Assembly: GCA_022827885.1 (NCBI GenBank)
Contig: JAJEIP010000076.1
Span: forward strand, 1-53,950
DNA: 53,950 nt
Source of the DNA: Candidatus Poribacteria bacterium
GTDB lineage: Bacteria; Poribacteria; WGA-4E; WGA-3G
Direction: 5' to 3'
In this document: positions 8,768-17,763 of the stretch, one piece after another
Layout: each line of letters opens with the position of its first letter
Numbering within the stretch: position 1 is the stretch's first letter
Program-made: the position numbers and the translations under genes
Notes under the pieces: generated by a model
The model's database searches: none
Seen by the model: only the letters and a program-made list of their open reading frames with translations
What the model was told of the DNA's origin: nothing

Positions 8768-11104
8768 TCAGTCTACATTAGATTCTTGAAGAATCTTTTG
8801 ATACGTCTGCGATGCTACGTTATATGCCGCGCGGGCGGCATCGCGTTCCTCTTCTCGAATGCGATCGACCTTTTCGTTCCAGCAGACCTCCACGGCGTCC
8901 AAACACCATTGCGCGCTTCTGCGACTCGCTCGGATCGGCTGCCCATCTACAATAACAAAAACCGGATTCGTGTGAGACGACGGGAAGATCCGTAACGCAA
9001 CCCAACTTGACCTGTCAATAGGTGCCTCAAATTGAACAGGGACGGTTTCACCGTTAGCGACAATTTCTTGCGTCTCAACCGCCTGACCGTTGACGATGAG
9101 TTCAACAGGCACTTTCCGTTCTTCCGCAATGCGTGCACGTTCTATATCCCAATACGGCTGCTGATCTAAGGGACGATTCTGGAGATCAGGGTTCGGGGTC
9201 TCGTCAAGTCGCGCAGCGACGCGAGCGGTAATGGTTACTGTGCGGGGTGTTTCCAAATTCAATTGGCTAATCTCTCCAGTCGCTGTCTCCTCGCCGACTG
9301 GCACGCCACCGACAGTAAAGTCTAACAGATGGCTTTTGCCATCTCCGACGTAGGAGCGTCCATCTCGCAAGCCTGCCACCCACGTATCGAAATCAAGGGG
9401 GCCAGCAGGCATTTTTACGTATATGCGACCTAATCCGACGCGTTCACCGTAAATGCAAGGAAAATCCGTCTCGCCACTGATTCGCGTGCGGAACCCACAG
9501 TTCAGGGTATGATACCAGATATTCAGTTCCCAAACCGCGGGTGTGTCCACTGTGGATATGAAGTCAACAGCGTCATGAACGACATCTACGATATACTCAT
9601 TCGCGCCGATACCGTCAAAAGGGGGCATATTGTAATTGGGAAGTTCGTCTCCATCGACCTTCAATCCCCAACCACTATGACTGAAACCCGTTACCGCGCC
9701 CTGTTCTTTTGCCCACTGGAGGACGGGGAGGTCCCAACTGGGCCATTCTTCAATGCGCTCAGTGCCGCTGTAATCGTCTTCAGTCAAAGCAAGCAACGAG
9801 AGATGTCCAGCGTGTGAGGACGGAAATCCAGAGACCTCTACATCGTAGCGCATCACGTAGTCATCTGTTGAGAGTTCGTGGGTTTTGCCCTCGAAAAACT
9901 GCTTCTGGTAATACCAACACGGTCCCCACGAGAGCACACAGCCGACGTTGAGGTCCTCTCCGAGAATGTGTCGCATCATATCTTCGGGTGTAACACCCTC
10001 GGTGGGGCTTTCATAGTGAGCGCAACCCGCTGCGTGGACGTGGTGATCCCCGGAACGCCAGCCCTCCGCTGCGATATGGATCCATCTTTCCAGACGGAAT
10101 GTCTCTTGATGCGTCTCGGTGTTCGGAACAGTGATGGCTTGCGTCTTGACTCGGTATTCCGGTCCCCGTGTGTACTCGACAGTATATTTGCCCGGTGGCA
10201 GAAGCACGGATTCGCCGCTGTGCCGATAGATTTGGTTGTGGAAAAAGAAATCGGGTGCCAATCGCCGTCCGCGCGATGGATACACTCGGTTCAACTCGTC
10301 ACGAATGATAAAACCCGCGGTTGTCGGCTTTCCGTCAAAGTCTAAGACTTCGAGCGTTACGTTTACTGCCGGTACGCAGTCGAATAGGATCGGTACTTCA
10401 CTGCGGAATCCGATGTCTTGTGTTCCTTGACCGACGTTGAAACCGAGCGTCGCTTCCCGTTTACCGGCATCGCGGCTATAGAGTTGGACGATACGATACT
10501 CCAGTTCCAATCCCGAAAGGCTTGCTTTCAGAGGTGGGTTGGAATAGACTTCAATATCGAGAAACCGATGCGGAATGTCGCTTTTCGGGACGGTCGTCTC
10601 GGGGTCAGCACTTCCAGTCGAACGTTTATATAGCGGTGCCGCGTTCACGCTCTCTGCGGCTAAGGGTGCTGTCACACCCGCTTCGTTGTGGACCTTTACT
10701 AAAAAGGTCCGCCACCCCTGCTGCATCAGTTCTTTGTCTACCGGACCTTCCTTCACCTTCACACGGCTTTCAGGGTTGATATTGACCCCCGTCAAACAGT
10801 ATGCATCAAGAGTTTTTTGAATGTCAACAATCGCCTGTGTGTGGTCCTCGGAAACTAAGGCTTCTTGGATTGCTGAAAGATCATCTTCAGAGAGGGGTGA
10901 GCCGAGATAATCCAACGCCTCAATCAGTCGTTGGGTTGCTGAGGCGAGCGGTTGAAACTCTACTTCCGTGACGAGGCTCAGTTCATCGGTGAACCCCACC
11001 GAAGTGAAAGTGAGAAGCAACATCCAACTGATAAGTATCAAGTAGAGCGGACTGCAGGTTCCTTTTTTTAGAAGAGTATTATATCGATTTGTCATCCATC
11101 GCAT
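8768..11104 (-). CDS. Secreted CehA/McbA family metallohydrolase
   Basis: Protein of 778 residues with an N-terminal signal segment (about residues 18-38) and an exported N-terminal region of beta-rich sequence. The catalytic domain begins with SGDHHVHAAG (residues 351-360), where H355-V-H357 form the first metal pair of a PHP-type hydrolase, and continues through FSHSGWG to the C-terminal GRSYVGDG region. CehA and McbA hydrolyse carbamates, but most family members have unknown substrates. GGAGG lies eight bases before the ATG, and a strong promoter is present at 11151-11179. A C-terminal charged tail follows residue 720. Confidence 0.88.
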   Translation of the reverse strand: MRWMTNRYNTLLKKGTCSPLYLILISWMLLLTFTSVGFTDELSLVTEVEFQPLASATQRLIEALDYLGSPLSEDDLSAIQEALVSEDHTQAIVDIQKTLDAYCLTGVNINPESRVKVKEGPVDKELMQQGWRTFLVKVHNEAGVTAPLAAESVNAAPLYKRSTGSADPETTVPKSDIPHRFLDIEVYSNPPLKASLSGLELEYRIVQLYSRDAGKREATLGFNVGQGTQDIGFRSEVPILFDCVPAVNVTLEVLDFDGKPTTAGFIIRDELNRVYPSRGRRLAPDFFFHNQIYRHSGESVLLPPGKYTVEYTRGPEYRVKTQAITVPNTETHQETFRLERWIHIAAEGWRSGDHHVHAAGCAHYESPTEGVTPEDMMRHILGEDLNVGCVLSWGPCWYYQKQFFEGKTHELSTDDYVMRYDVEVSGFPSSHAGHLSLLALTEDDYSGTERIEEWPSWDLPVLQWAKEQGAVTGFSHSGWGLKVDGDELPNYNMPPFDGIGANEYIVDVVHDAVDFISTVDTPAVWELNIWYHTLNCGFRTRISGETDFPCIYGERVGLGRIYVKMPAGPLDFDTWVAGLRDGRSYVGDGKSHLLDFTVGGVPVGEETATGEISQLNLETPRTVTITARVAARLDETPNPDLQNRPLDQQPYWDIERARIAEERKVPVELIVNGQAVETQEIVANGETVPVQFEAPIDRSSWVALRIFPSSHTNPVFVIVDGQPIRASRRSAQWCLDAVEVCWNEKVDRIREEERDAARAAYNVASQTYQKILQESNVD

Positions 11105-11150
11105 ACGGCATTCCTCCGAATCGCTGTTTGGTTTCTATCACTAATGCCGT

Positions 11151-11179
11151 AGTCTATCATATTATGAGACGGATGTCAA
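11151..11179 (-). promoter_or_regulatory. Sigma70-type promoter for the CehA-like gene
   Basis: On the minus strand TTGACA (11179-11174) and TAGACT (11156-11151) are separated by 17 bases, close to the housekeeping consensus. The transcript would start near 11144, about 40 bases before the ATG of the CehA-like gene. Confidence 0.7.
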
Positions 11180-11235
11180 GTTCACAATTGTCTGAATCGA
11201 AACTCTAAAGTGGCGTATGCCAAATCAATTGGACC

Positions 11236-11919
11236 TCATGTTACGTGATAATCCACTCCATACTGCACCAAACCCAATCGTTGTGCCACACCTTGAGAAG
11301 CCACATTGTCCCACGATGTGCTATAGAGAGGGATACGATTCAACGCACGGACAGCAAGCGCCCAAGCTGCGACAACCGACGCTGCATACCCACGCTTACG
11401 ATAATTAACCAGCGTATCAACGCCAGCTTCATGAGCACGTAATGATAAACGAACACTTCGGCAAATTGACACCGCCTGCGAATCCTCTATGATCCCTAAA
11501 TAGGGGTGTGAATTATTGAGTTCCGGCACCATTTCGACGAAGTCTCCCTTTAGGAGTCCTACATTCTCACGTGATAGTTGGACAGTGTTTGTTGGCGGTG
11601 TAATGTGTTCAGGAAAGCGATAAGCAGGCCCAACCCAGACCCGTTCAATCGGTGCGTGACTTTGAAGAATATCCTCGAATTGCCTACGGTTTCTTGGAAT
11701 TTTCTGGGAATTCATCGACATCGGTTCAGCAGCAGCGACTTCCTTCAGGTGTGCCACCACATTGTCAGGGAGATCGTGTCGGAACCTACATATTGAATCT
11801 TCGTTGGTGTATCCAAAAAAGAAACGAGGTGCGGGTCCTGTAGCACCGGTGGATTCATTGATACGTTGAAGGCATCCATTCTCATCCTGCGTGAATAGCA
11901 CCTCAACCTGTATTTTCAT
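11236..11919 (-). CDS. GNAT family N-acetyltransferase
   Basis: The C-terminal half carries a GCN5-type acetyltransferase fold: VNYRKRGYAASVVAAWALAV is the acetyl-CoA-binding motif A, followed by PLYSTSWDNVASQGVAQRLG, the usual motif B. The N-terminal half resembles a variable substrate-recognition region. The frame is open from an ATG at 11949, which would overlap the nucleosidase gene by 20 bases, but the ATG at 11919 has AAGGA just upstream and leaves a 10-base gap, so it is preferred. The substrate is unknown. It is probably co-transcribed with the MTA/SAH nucleosidase. Confidence 0.85.
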   Translation of the reverse strand: MKIQVEVLFTQDENGCLQRINESTGATGPAPRFFFGYTNEDSICRFRHDLPDNVVAHLKEVAAAEPMSMNSQKIPRNRRQFEDILQSHAPIERVWVGPAYRFPEHITPPTNTVQLSRENVGLLKGDFVEMVPELNNSHPYLGIIEDSQAVSICRSVRLSLRAHEAGVDTLVNYRKRGYAASVVAAWALAVRALNRIPLYSTSWDNVASQGVAQRLGLVQYGVDYHVT

Positions 11920-11929
11920 CAGTTCCTTA

Positions 11930-12649
11930 TCAGATATATATTCTTCCATGATTGAAATTCACTAAAGCATTTACGTAAGCTTTGGTTGATTCATACAAGC
12001 GTTCAATCCGTTCCTTGGGAATAGGACCGCTATCCTCTTCAATACACAGATCGGATATAACGCGGATGCCGACGTACTTGACGTTATTAAGCGCACAGAC
12101 ATCCACAATCGCCGACGATTCCCAATTCACTGCGACAGCTCCACTCTCTACAGCGATTTTGTCCCTCACTTCACGATTATATACGTCCATATCTCCGCAG
12201 ATTACGGGGGCTTTTGTAAGCGTAACAGTGGGATCTGTTGATAGGGTGCTTGCGAACGTGTTTATTGAAGATGCAGAAGCCTGAAAAAGGCGCGCTCTCC
12301 ATTCGTCTTGCTCACGCTGGATCTCTGACCGATTTGGCACGTCGTGTTCGGAGACACCCGTGACCACTACAATGTCCCCGATATTCAAGGTATCCACCAA
12401 TCCGCCGGCAAATCCGAACTCAAAGAAGGTGTCTACCTGATATGTGTCTATTATCATTTGGCACATGGATGCCGCGCGGACTTTGCCCATACCCGACTGC
12501 ATGACAACCCATTTTTTGTCTCCATCGGACCCTTCAAACTGGAGTCTGCTGTTCCAATCGACCGAATCACCAGCCTCCTGACCCAAGACGTTCAGAAGCG
12601 TATGCGTTTCGTCGGCGTAAGCCGTCATGATACATAGTTTTGCACTCAC
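11930..12649 (-). CDS. 5'-methylthioadenosine/S-adenosylhomocysteine nucleosidase-like protein
   Basis: Phosphorylase superfamily protein of 239 residues. It has the purine-binding FEFGFAGGL segment, the GDIVVVTGVSEHDV strand, VAVNWESSAIVDVC (the conserved glutamate that holds the ribose) and VISD near the C-terminus with the catalytic aspartate. These match MTA/SAH nucleosidases, which recycle methylthioadenosine and S-adenosylhomocysteine, though a related futalosine or purine role cannot be excluded. The chosen start is GTG at 12649, with GGAG eight bases upstream and 17 bases after the rsgA stop. The first residues (KLCIMTAYADE) form the usual opening strand. Confidence 0.85.
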   Translation of the reverse strand: MSAKLCIMTAYADETHTLLNVLGQEAGDSVDWNSRLQFEGSDGDKKWVVMQSGMGKVRAASMCQMIIDTYQVDTFFEFGFAGGLVDTLNIGDIVVVTGVSEHDVPNRSEIQREQDEWRARLFQASASSINTFASTLSTDPTVTLTKAPVICGDMDVYNREVRDKIAVESGAVAVNWESSAIVDVCALNNVKYVGIRVISDLCIEEDSGPIPKERIERLYESTKAYVNALVNFNHGRIYI

Positions 12650-12666
12650 AAATTTCACTCCATTAA

Positions 12667-13878
12667 TTAATTGCTCGGTTTTCGGAATTCACGGTAACTT
12701 TCATACCGAGACTGCGAGATGTCTCCTCTTTTCAGGGCATCTTTCACGCGACAGCCTTCCTCATAAGTATGCGTGCAAAGGTTCTTCCTACAACGCTCCC
12801 GTAGCGAGTTTATTTCTGGAAAATAGCGGTCGATCAAGCGGGGCTCGATGTCCCAAAAATTTAGTTCTCGCAGCCCCGGTGTATCGGCGATAAAACCGCC
12901 GAAATCCAAATTGTAAAGTTGGGTTGCAACGGTCGTGTGTCTACCGCCCCGTCTCGGATTTACTGTGTTGGTTTTCAGTTTCAAATTGGGCTGAATGGCA
13001 TTCAGAAGCGAAGATTTTCCGACCCCCGATAATCCGGTAAATGCCGAAATCTTGCCTTTCATCCATGCTTTCAAATCCTCGATGCCCTCGCCGGTGGTCG
13101 CACTTGTAAGGAGTGTCCGATAACCGATTTTTTCGTAAACAGTGGCTATCGACGCCACTTCTGATCGATTTTCGACCATGTCGATTTTATTGAAACAGAT
13201 AAGCGGTTCAATGCCTGACGCCTCGGCGATAACGAGGAATTTGTCCAGCATTTGCTGCCAGATAGGGGGTTCTTTTACAGAAGAAACGATGACAAGTCCA
13301 TCGAGATTCGGAATGAGGATAACTCTTTTAGATTGTGTTCCCCTGCGTTTATATTGGCTCTTGCGGCGCATAACGGCTGCAATCGTGCCATGGGTTTCAT
13401 CGATCACCTGAATTTTGACGCGATCCCCAACGTAGACCTGCTGGTTTGTGCTAAACGCATCTCGTTTTCCGCGTAGCGAACATTGATATTGATCCGCATC
13501 GCACTGCACGATGTAAACACCGTTGCTCGCACGCATCACGATACCTTCGGGAAGTCCAATCAATTTTTCGGTATCGAAGAGATAGCCCGTCCGTTTGAGG
13601 AGTTCCTCATCGGGTATAATGCGTGCGGACTTGATCGCACTGAGACGCCTGACCCGATCTTTGACGAGCATCTTTTCCGACTTGAGCAGCAATGCGACAA
13701 CGACGGGTTTGTCTGCGTCAGTGTCAAGTGCATTCTCGGCATCCCGAATCGCTGGATCCATACCGAGGTACACCCGGCTATAGCTGGCGCGCTCCCGCCA
13801 ATCAAAAGCCGAGTAATCGCCTGCGATAATCTTTTCCGCTTCACTTAAAGTTGTGCCTGCGTAAACAGACATTGCCAT
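12667..13878 (-). CDS. rsgA: Small ribosomal subunit biogenesis GTPase RsgA with an N-terminal extension
   Basis: Circularly permuted GTPase of 403 residues that helps mature the 30S subunit. After an unusual region of about 110 residues comes the OB-fold (about 112-170), then G4 NKID (230-233), G1 GLSGVGKSS (282-290) and G3 DTPG (332-335), followed by the zinc-binding pattern C363, C368, H370, C376. RsgA is usually about 300-350 residues, so the N-terminal extension (MAMSVYAGTTLSEAEKII...) is extra; it contains a strand-like VVVALLL stretch and a charged helix. It appears to be part of the same frame with no internal stop. It heads a short operon with the nucleosidase and the GNAT gene. Confidence 0.95.
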   Translation of the reverse strand: MAMSVYAGTTLSEAEKIIAGDYSAFDWRERASYSRVYLGMDPAIRDAENALDTDADKPVVVALLLKSEKMLVKDRVRRLSAIKSARIIPDEELLKRTGYLFDTEKLIGLPEGIVMRASNGVYIVQCDADQYQCSLRGKRDAFSTNQQVYVGDRVKIQVIDETHGTIAAVMRRKSQYKRRGTQSKRVILIPNLDGLVIVSSVKEPPIWQQMLDKFLVIAEASGIEPLICFNKIDMVENRSEVASIATVYEKIGYRTLLTSATTGEGIEDLKAWMKGKISAFTGLSGVGKSSLLNAIQPNLKLKTNTVNPRRGGRHTTVATQLYNLDFGGFIADTPGLRELNFWDIEPRLIDRYFPEINSLRERCRKNLCTHTYEEGCRVKDALKRGDISQSRYESYREFRKPSN

Positions 13879-14044
13879 TATGTTTTAATTCCCTGTGTGT
13901 TGTCTACTCTGAATCGCTTCAAATTTTTGCGAATGATTCAAAGAGACGTTTGTTAAAACTCTGATGGAATGTGATAATGTTTCATTTGCATACAATTTTG
14001 GATGCACTTTGGGAGGCATCACGTGAACGGTGTGCTGATTTTTC

Positions 14045-14073
14045 TTGACGTGTTTCATAAAATTGGTTATTCT
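14045..14073 (+). promoter_or_regulatory. Promoter for the Gfo/Idh/MocA gene
   Basis: TTGACG (14045-14050) and TATTCT (14068-14073) are separated by exactly 17 bases. The transcript would begin about 70 bases before the ATG at 14150. The element lies in the 270-base divergent gap between rsgA and this gene. Confidence 0.55.
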
Positions 14074-14149
14074 TTTGATGCGTAAAGAATTGATCAACTG
14101 CGGTAGAAGGACCGATTGAATCATTTTATTCAGGACAAGGAGAACACCA

Positions 14150-15229
14150 ATGAAGACGTATCGTGCTGCTGTTATCGGTTGTAGTCGGATGGGGGCATTT
14201 ATTGATAACGAAGTCCCCGATTATGAAGCGATTAAGTTACCGTATTCCCATGCTGCAGGCTATTTTGCCGAAGAACGAACCGACCTTGTCGCATGTGCGG
14301 ATCTGCGTCCAGAGGTCATGGAACATTTTGGGAACCGATATAATGTCCCGAAAGCGAGGCAATACACCGATTATCGGGATATGCTTGAAAAAGAGCAGCC
14401 TGAGATTGTCAGTGTTGCCACGCAACCCGAGCATCGCGCAGAAATTGTTATCTACGCAGCAGAACACGGTGTGAAAGCCATCTATGCGGAAAAGGCGATG
14501 GCAGCGTCTATGGACGAAGCCGCAGCAATGGTAGCTGCCGTAGAAGAAAACAATGTCGCCTTTAACCTCGGCACAAATCGTAGGTGGCATACAGGTTTCG
14601 ACAAGATGAAAGAGATCATTGACAGCGGTGAAATTGGCAACCTACGCACCTTAATTATCTATTCAAACGGAACACTTTTCAACTCAGCCAGTCATCACCT
14701 CGACCTAATTTTACGCTTGAATGGCGATGCGTCTGCGAGTTGGATCACGGGTTATCTGCCCCAAGGCGATTCAGTTTTTGATGGCGATGAACTGCGAGCG
14801 GATCCGTCTGGTGGTGGAACAATCCAGTTTGAAAATGGTGTGATAGCACATGCACTGCTAACACCACGGAGTAGTGAATGGGAAGCAATTTGTGATAGTG
14901 GAACCGTTACGTGCTGGAACAACGGTTGGCAGTGGCATCTCCGTAAACAGCAAGATGTACCCGGATGGCGGGCATGTCAGGTACCTGAAACCTTCCCTGC
15001 ATTTGAACACACCAGTAGCACGGCAAACTTGATTAAAGACCTTGTTCACGCCTTAGATACAGGGGAACCGACCCGAGGGGGTGTCCGGTGCGCATATGCC
15101 AGCACGGAACTGATTTTTGGCATCATTGAGTCACATCTACACAATGGTGCGCGTATTGAACTTCCGTTGAAAGACTCAAAAGTCCGTCTACAAAGAAACC
15201 CAACTGCCAGACAGCCACGGGTCGAGTAA
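14150..15229 (+). CDS. Gfo/Idh/MocA family oxidoreductase
   Basis: NAD(P)-dependent oxidoreductase of 359 residues. The Rossmann fold begins YRAAVIGCSRMGAFID (residues 4-19), and the conserved lysine lies in AIYAEKAMAAS, where EKA replaces the more common EKP. The C-terminal alpha/beta domain starts around residue 125. Family members oxidise sugars, inositols or their derivatives. AAGGAG nine bases before the ATG supports the start. The gene stands alone, divergent from rsgA and convergent with the next gene, so no pathway can be inferred from its neighbours. Confidence 0.92.
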   Translation: MKTYRAAVIGCSRMGAFIDNEVPDYEAIKLPYSHAAGYFAEERTDLVACADLRPEVMEHFGNRYNVPKARQYTDYRDMLEKEQPEIVSVATQPEHRAEIVIYAAEHGVKAIYAEKAMAASMDEAAAMVAAVEENNVAFNLGTNRRWHTGFDKMKEIIDSGEIGNLRTLIIYSNGTLFNSASHHLDLILRLNGDASASWITGYLPQGDSVFDGDELRADPSGGGTIQFENGVIAHALLTPRSSEWEAICDSGTVTCWNNGWQWHLRKQQDVPGWRACQVPETFPAFEHTSSTANLIKDLVHALDTGEPTRGGVRCAYASTELIFGIIESHLHNGARIELPLKDSKVRLQRNPTARQPRVE

Positions 15230-15419
15230 CTATAGCAAGCTTGGAAATATGCGCTTTACATGACCCCTTATTAGCATCTCTCTGGGGGAGTTTACCAGAA
15301 AGGCTATTTTTACGCAGATTTTTCCCAATCGAATAGATCGGTTCTAACCGCGCCTACAAGGAGAACAGGGATTAAAATCTTCCAGTATACTGAACGGTAC
15401 TGAAAATTGAAGGCACCTG

Positions 15420-17174
15420 TTATTCCACTGGGTGAGTACTATACTTGAGAACCCCATCTGCATCTGCAAATCGCATATAGAGTCCCCAACCCACGTGGTC
15501 CTGATCAATTTTGCACAGAATCGTATTCCATCCCGTTTTCAGTTGGCAAGGGATGACATCTTCATCTGGAATTGCTTGGCGAAGGACATCATTGCGGTGA
15601 ATCTCTGTGCCGTTTAACCAGACAACGATTCCGTCATCGCTACCGAGTAGCAGCACAGATTCTGTCGCTTTTGGGGTGTAGACATAGGTAAAGGCATATC
15701 CAACCACTATAGGATCAACGCTGATGTTTTTGCGCAAATCAAGATAGCCATCTGCTTCGGTTGTTGCTTCCTGCCAACGAATGGTTTTGCCGTCAACTCC
15801 CTCAAAAGTTTCCTCAAAGTCAAGGGCAATCTCAGGTCGGAGAGGTTCATCAATAGTGTTAATATCCGTCTTCGGAAACGGTCCCAGGACGAGGTAAGTG
15901 TTGATATAAGGCGAGTCATGTCGTATTTGATAGGAATCAATACCGATCTTGTAGCCTGTGGATTCAGGTGATTTCCCGATGACACTGAACACGATATGAT
16001 TGTTTGCGGAATTTAGCGAAGTTGTGCCAAAGGTTACCAGTGTTCCAGCTATCCGTTCTGGGTTGTAGCAATCATGCGGTGGACCTAACACTGTCCCGTT
16101 AACGCTTAATTCCACCTGTCCATATTCTGGTCCACGCGTCAGGATAGCACTGATTTCGTATAGACTACTATATTCGGCTTCAATTTGTTGATTTAATGCT
16201 GCCCCAACAGCTTTGGCGTTCAAAGCGACGTGCCCGCCGTCGATTTGAATGCCCATCGCGCGGTAACTTTCTACCTGAAATTCATCCGCGTCTGTTAATA
16301 AGGCGGCTGCCGATTGTGTGTTTTTTGGAGGCAATGTCCACTCTCTCTCATACCAAAATTGTGGCAAACGGTAGATGTCGCGCGCCTCATTCGTTAAGAC
16401 GAGATTGTAACCGTCAAAGCAAACTGCCTCTCCCAGAAAACCATGCGGAAGGTGCCACGATGTGCTCTGAATCATCTGTGCCAGATTATTCGCTGTACCC
16501 TGATATATCCAGAGGGCATCGTAGGTACAGACGGCGAGGCGTGTCCCATCTTCAGATATGCCTGCACCCGTAACCCATTTCGCTTCGGCGAATTCTCCAA
16601 CGCTTTCTAAGACATGTTCTGTATCTGCTTCCAGGGTCGGAAAGCGGTATAGCACTGCGCGCTCCCGCTCTTTAGAAACAATGTAAGGGACACTATCAGC
16701 AATAAATAATCCTTCGGCATCTACATTTTCATTAGGGTACCGATACGGATAACTTGCGATAACCGCTGCCTCTGTGTCAGTGAATGGATTCGGTTCGGCC
16801 ACGACAACTACCTTCAGGCCTGTTCGTAGCCGACTGTTATTACCGATTTCACCGATCCAGAGTTGATTGTGGTCATCAATACCGAGTGCTTCCCAATCAA
16901 AATTTTGGGAACCTTGCACGAATATTTCTTGGATTAATTCGCCGTTCAGTCTTGTTGCATAGAGGACTGCGGGGTTTCCAGAATCGTTGAGCGTCCAATA
17001 GACTCCCTCAAATTGACGACTCGCAACGATACCCGAGCTTTCTCGGATAGCGAGATGTGTGTATTGTCCTGTGGGTTGCCACGGTGGAATGCCAAGAGTG
17101 TGGGGCACTTCTGCGATGGAGGCGTAATTTCCGATGGCAATCGTTAAAATTAGTAAGAGACGCGACAGTTTCAC
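15420..17174 (-). CDS. Secreted propeller protein with a C-terminal beta-sandwich domain
   Basis: Exported protein of 584 residues with a signal peptide at 1-20. Residues about 30-290 resemble a beta-propeller: ESSGIVASRQFEGVYWTLND, DWEALGID and VDAEGLFI are repeated motifs of esterase-like or SdiA-regulated type propellers. The second half contains a domain with LLLGSDDGIVVWLNGTEIHR and GWNTILCKIDQ, a beta-sandwich often found attached to secreted glycan-active proteins in Planctomycetes-like bacteria. No catalytic residues are assigned. It probably acts outside the cytoplasm, as a binding or scaffold protein. Confidence 0.75.
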   Translation of the reverse strand: MKLSRLLLILTIAIGNYASIAEVPHTLGIPPWQPTGQYTHLAIRESSGIVASRQFEGVYWTLNDSGNPAVLYATRLNGELIQEIFVQGSQNFDWEALGIDDHNQLWIGEIGNNSRLRTGLKVVVVAEPNPFTDTEAAVIASYPYRYPNENVDAEGLFIADSVPYIVSKERERAVLYRFPTLEADTEHVLESVGEFAEAKWVTGAGISEDGTRLAVCTYDALWIYQGTANNLAQMIQSTSWHLPHGFLGEAVCFDGYNLVLTNEARDIYRLPQFWYEREWTLPPKNTQSAAALLTDADEFQVESYRAMGIQIDGGHVALNAKAVGAALNQQIEAEYSSLYEISAILTRGPEYGQVELSVNGTVLGPPHDCYNPERIAGTLVTFGTTSLNSANNHIVFSVIGKSPESTGYKIGIDSYQIRHDSPYINTYLVLGPFPKTDINTIDEPLRPEIALDFEETFEGVDGKTIRWQEATTEADGYLDLRKNISVDPIVVGYAFTYVYTPKATESVLLLGSDDGIVVWLNGTEIHRNDVLRQAIPDEDVIPCQLKTGWNTILCKIDQDHVGWGLYMRFADADGVLKYSTHPVE

Positions 17175-17763
17175 GTAGAAGCCTCCTTTTATAACATTTT
17201 GTCATTTTAGGTGGAGATGCTAACGACGGACGCAACATCCTTCAAAGCCATTCAATTTTCCTGTAGGAATGATTTTCAAACTGCGGTGTTTAACTCAAAA
17301 CGCTCAGCAAATTGAAAATAAATGGCTGTGTGAAGGATATTAGAGTTATTTAGTTCTCAGGGAGCACACTTTATGTAGTAGGAAATCTTAACCACGCGAT
17401 CCTCATTTTCTCTTATAAGTGCGATTGAGAACCACTGGCTTGCATATACTGGTGGTGCAATTCATTGTCCCTCTTTGGTTTTTCCATTGGGCGCGAAATA
17501 GGTTTAAATGAGTTTACCAGTACACATGTCAAATAAAAACTGAATGACTCTGAATTTGGGACAGAGCAATTCAGTTTTTAGAGAGACCACATTTATGAGA
17601 TACATCCTACTGTTAATAATATCACATCTACTTTGCATTGTCAAATTTTTATGTTTGAGGTTCACTGACAGGTTTACATATTTTGATAATTTACTACAGA
17701 AAATCGGTATGATCCAATAATTAGTGTCAGTCTGCGGTTCAGGTGAAGGAAAATGGTTACTAT
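17175..17763. other. Non-coding gap between two leftward genes
   Basis: No gene is seen in these 589 bases on either strand. The only clear structure is the long imperfect hairpin at 17535-17579, listed separately. The remainder is AT-rich and would carry the promoter of the leftward gene at 15420-17174, but no consensus promoter stands out. Confidence 0.6.
17535..17579 (-). terminator. Strong hairpin terminator after the propeller sigma gene
   Basis: AAAAACTGAAT at 17535-17545 pairs perfectly with ATTCAGTTTTT at 17569-17579, and an inner CTCTG/CAGAG stem extends it across a two-base mismatch. Read leftward it ends in a T-rich run, about 185 bases after the stop at 17764. The A/T arms make it usable in both directions. 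Confidence 0.7.

Noticed and set aside
9878-10345. Rightward open frame of 155 codons
   Set aside because: It lies antisense within the CehA-like gene and shows no recognisable motif.
13885-14124. Leftward 79-codon frame between rsgA and the Gfo/Idh/MocA gene
   Set aside because: It overlaps the probable promoter at 14045-14073, lacks a good ribosome-binding site and has unremarkable composition.
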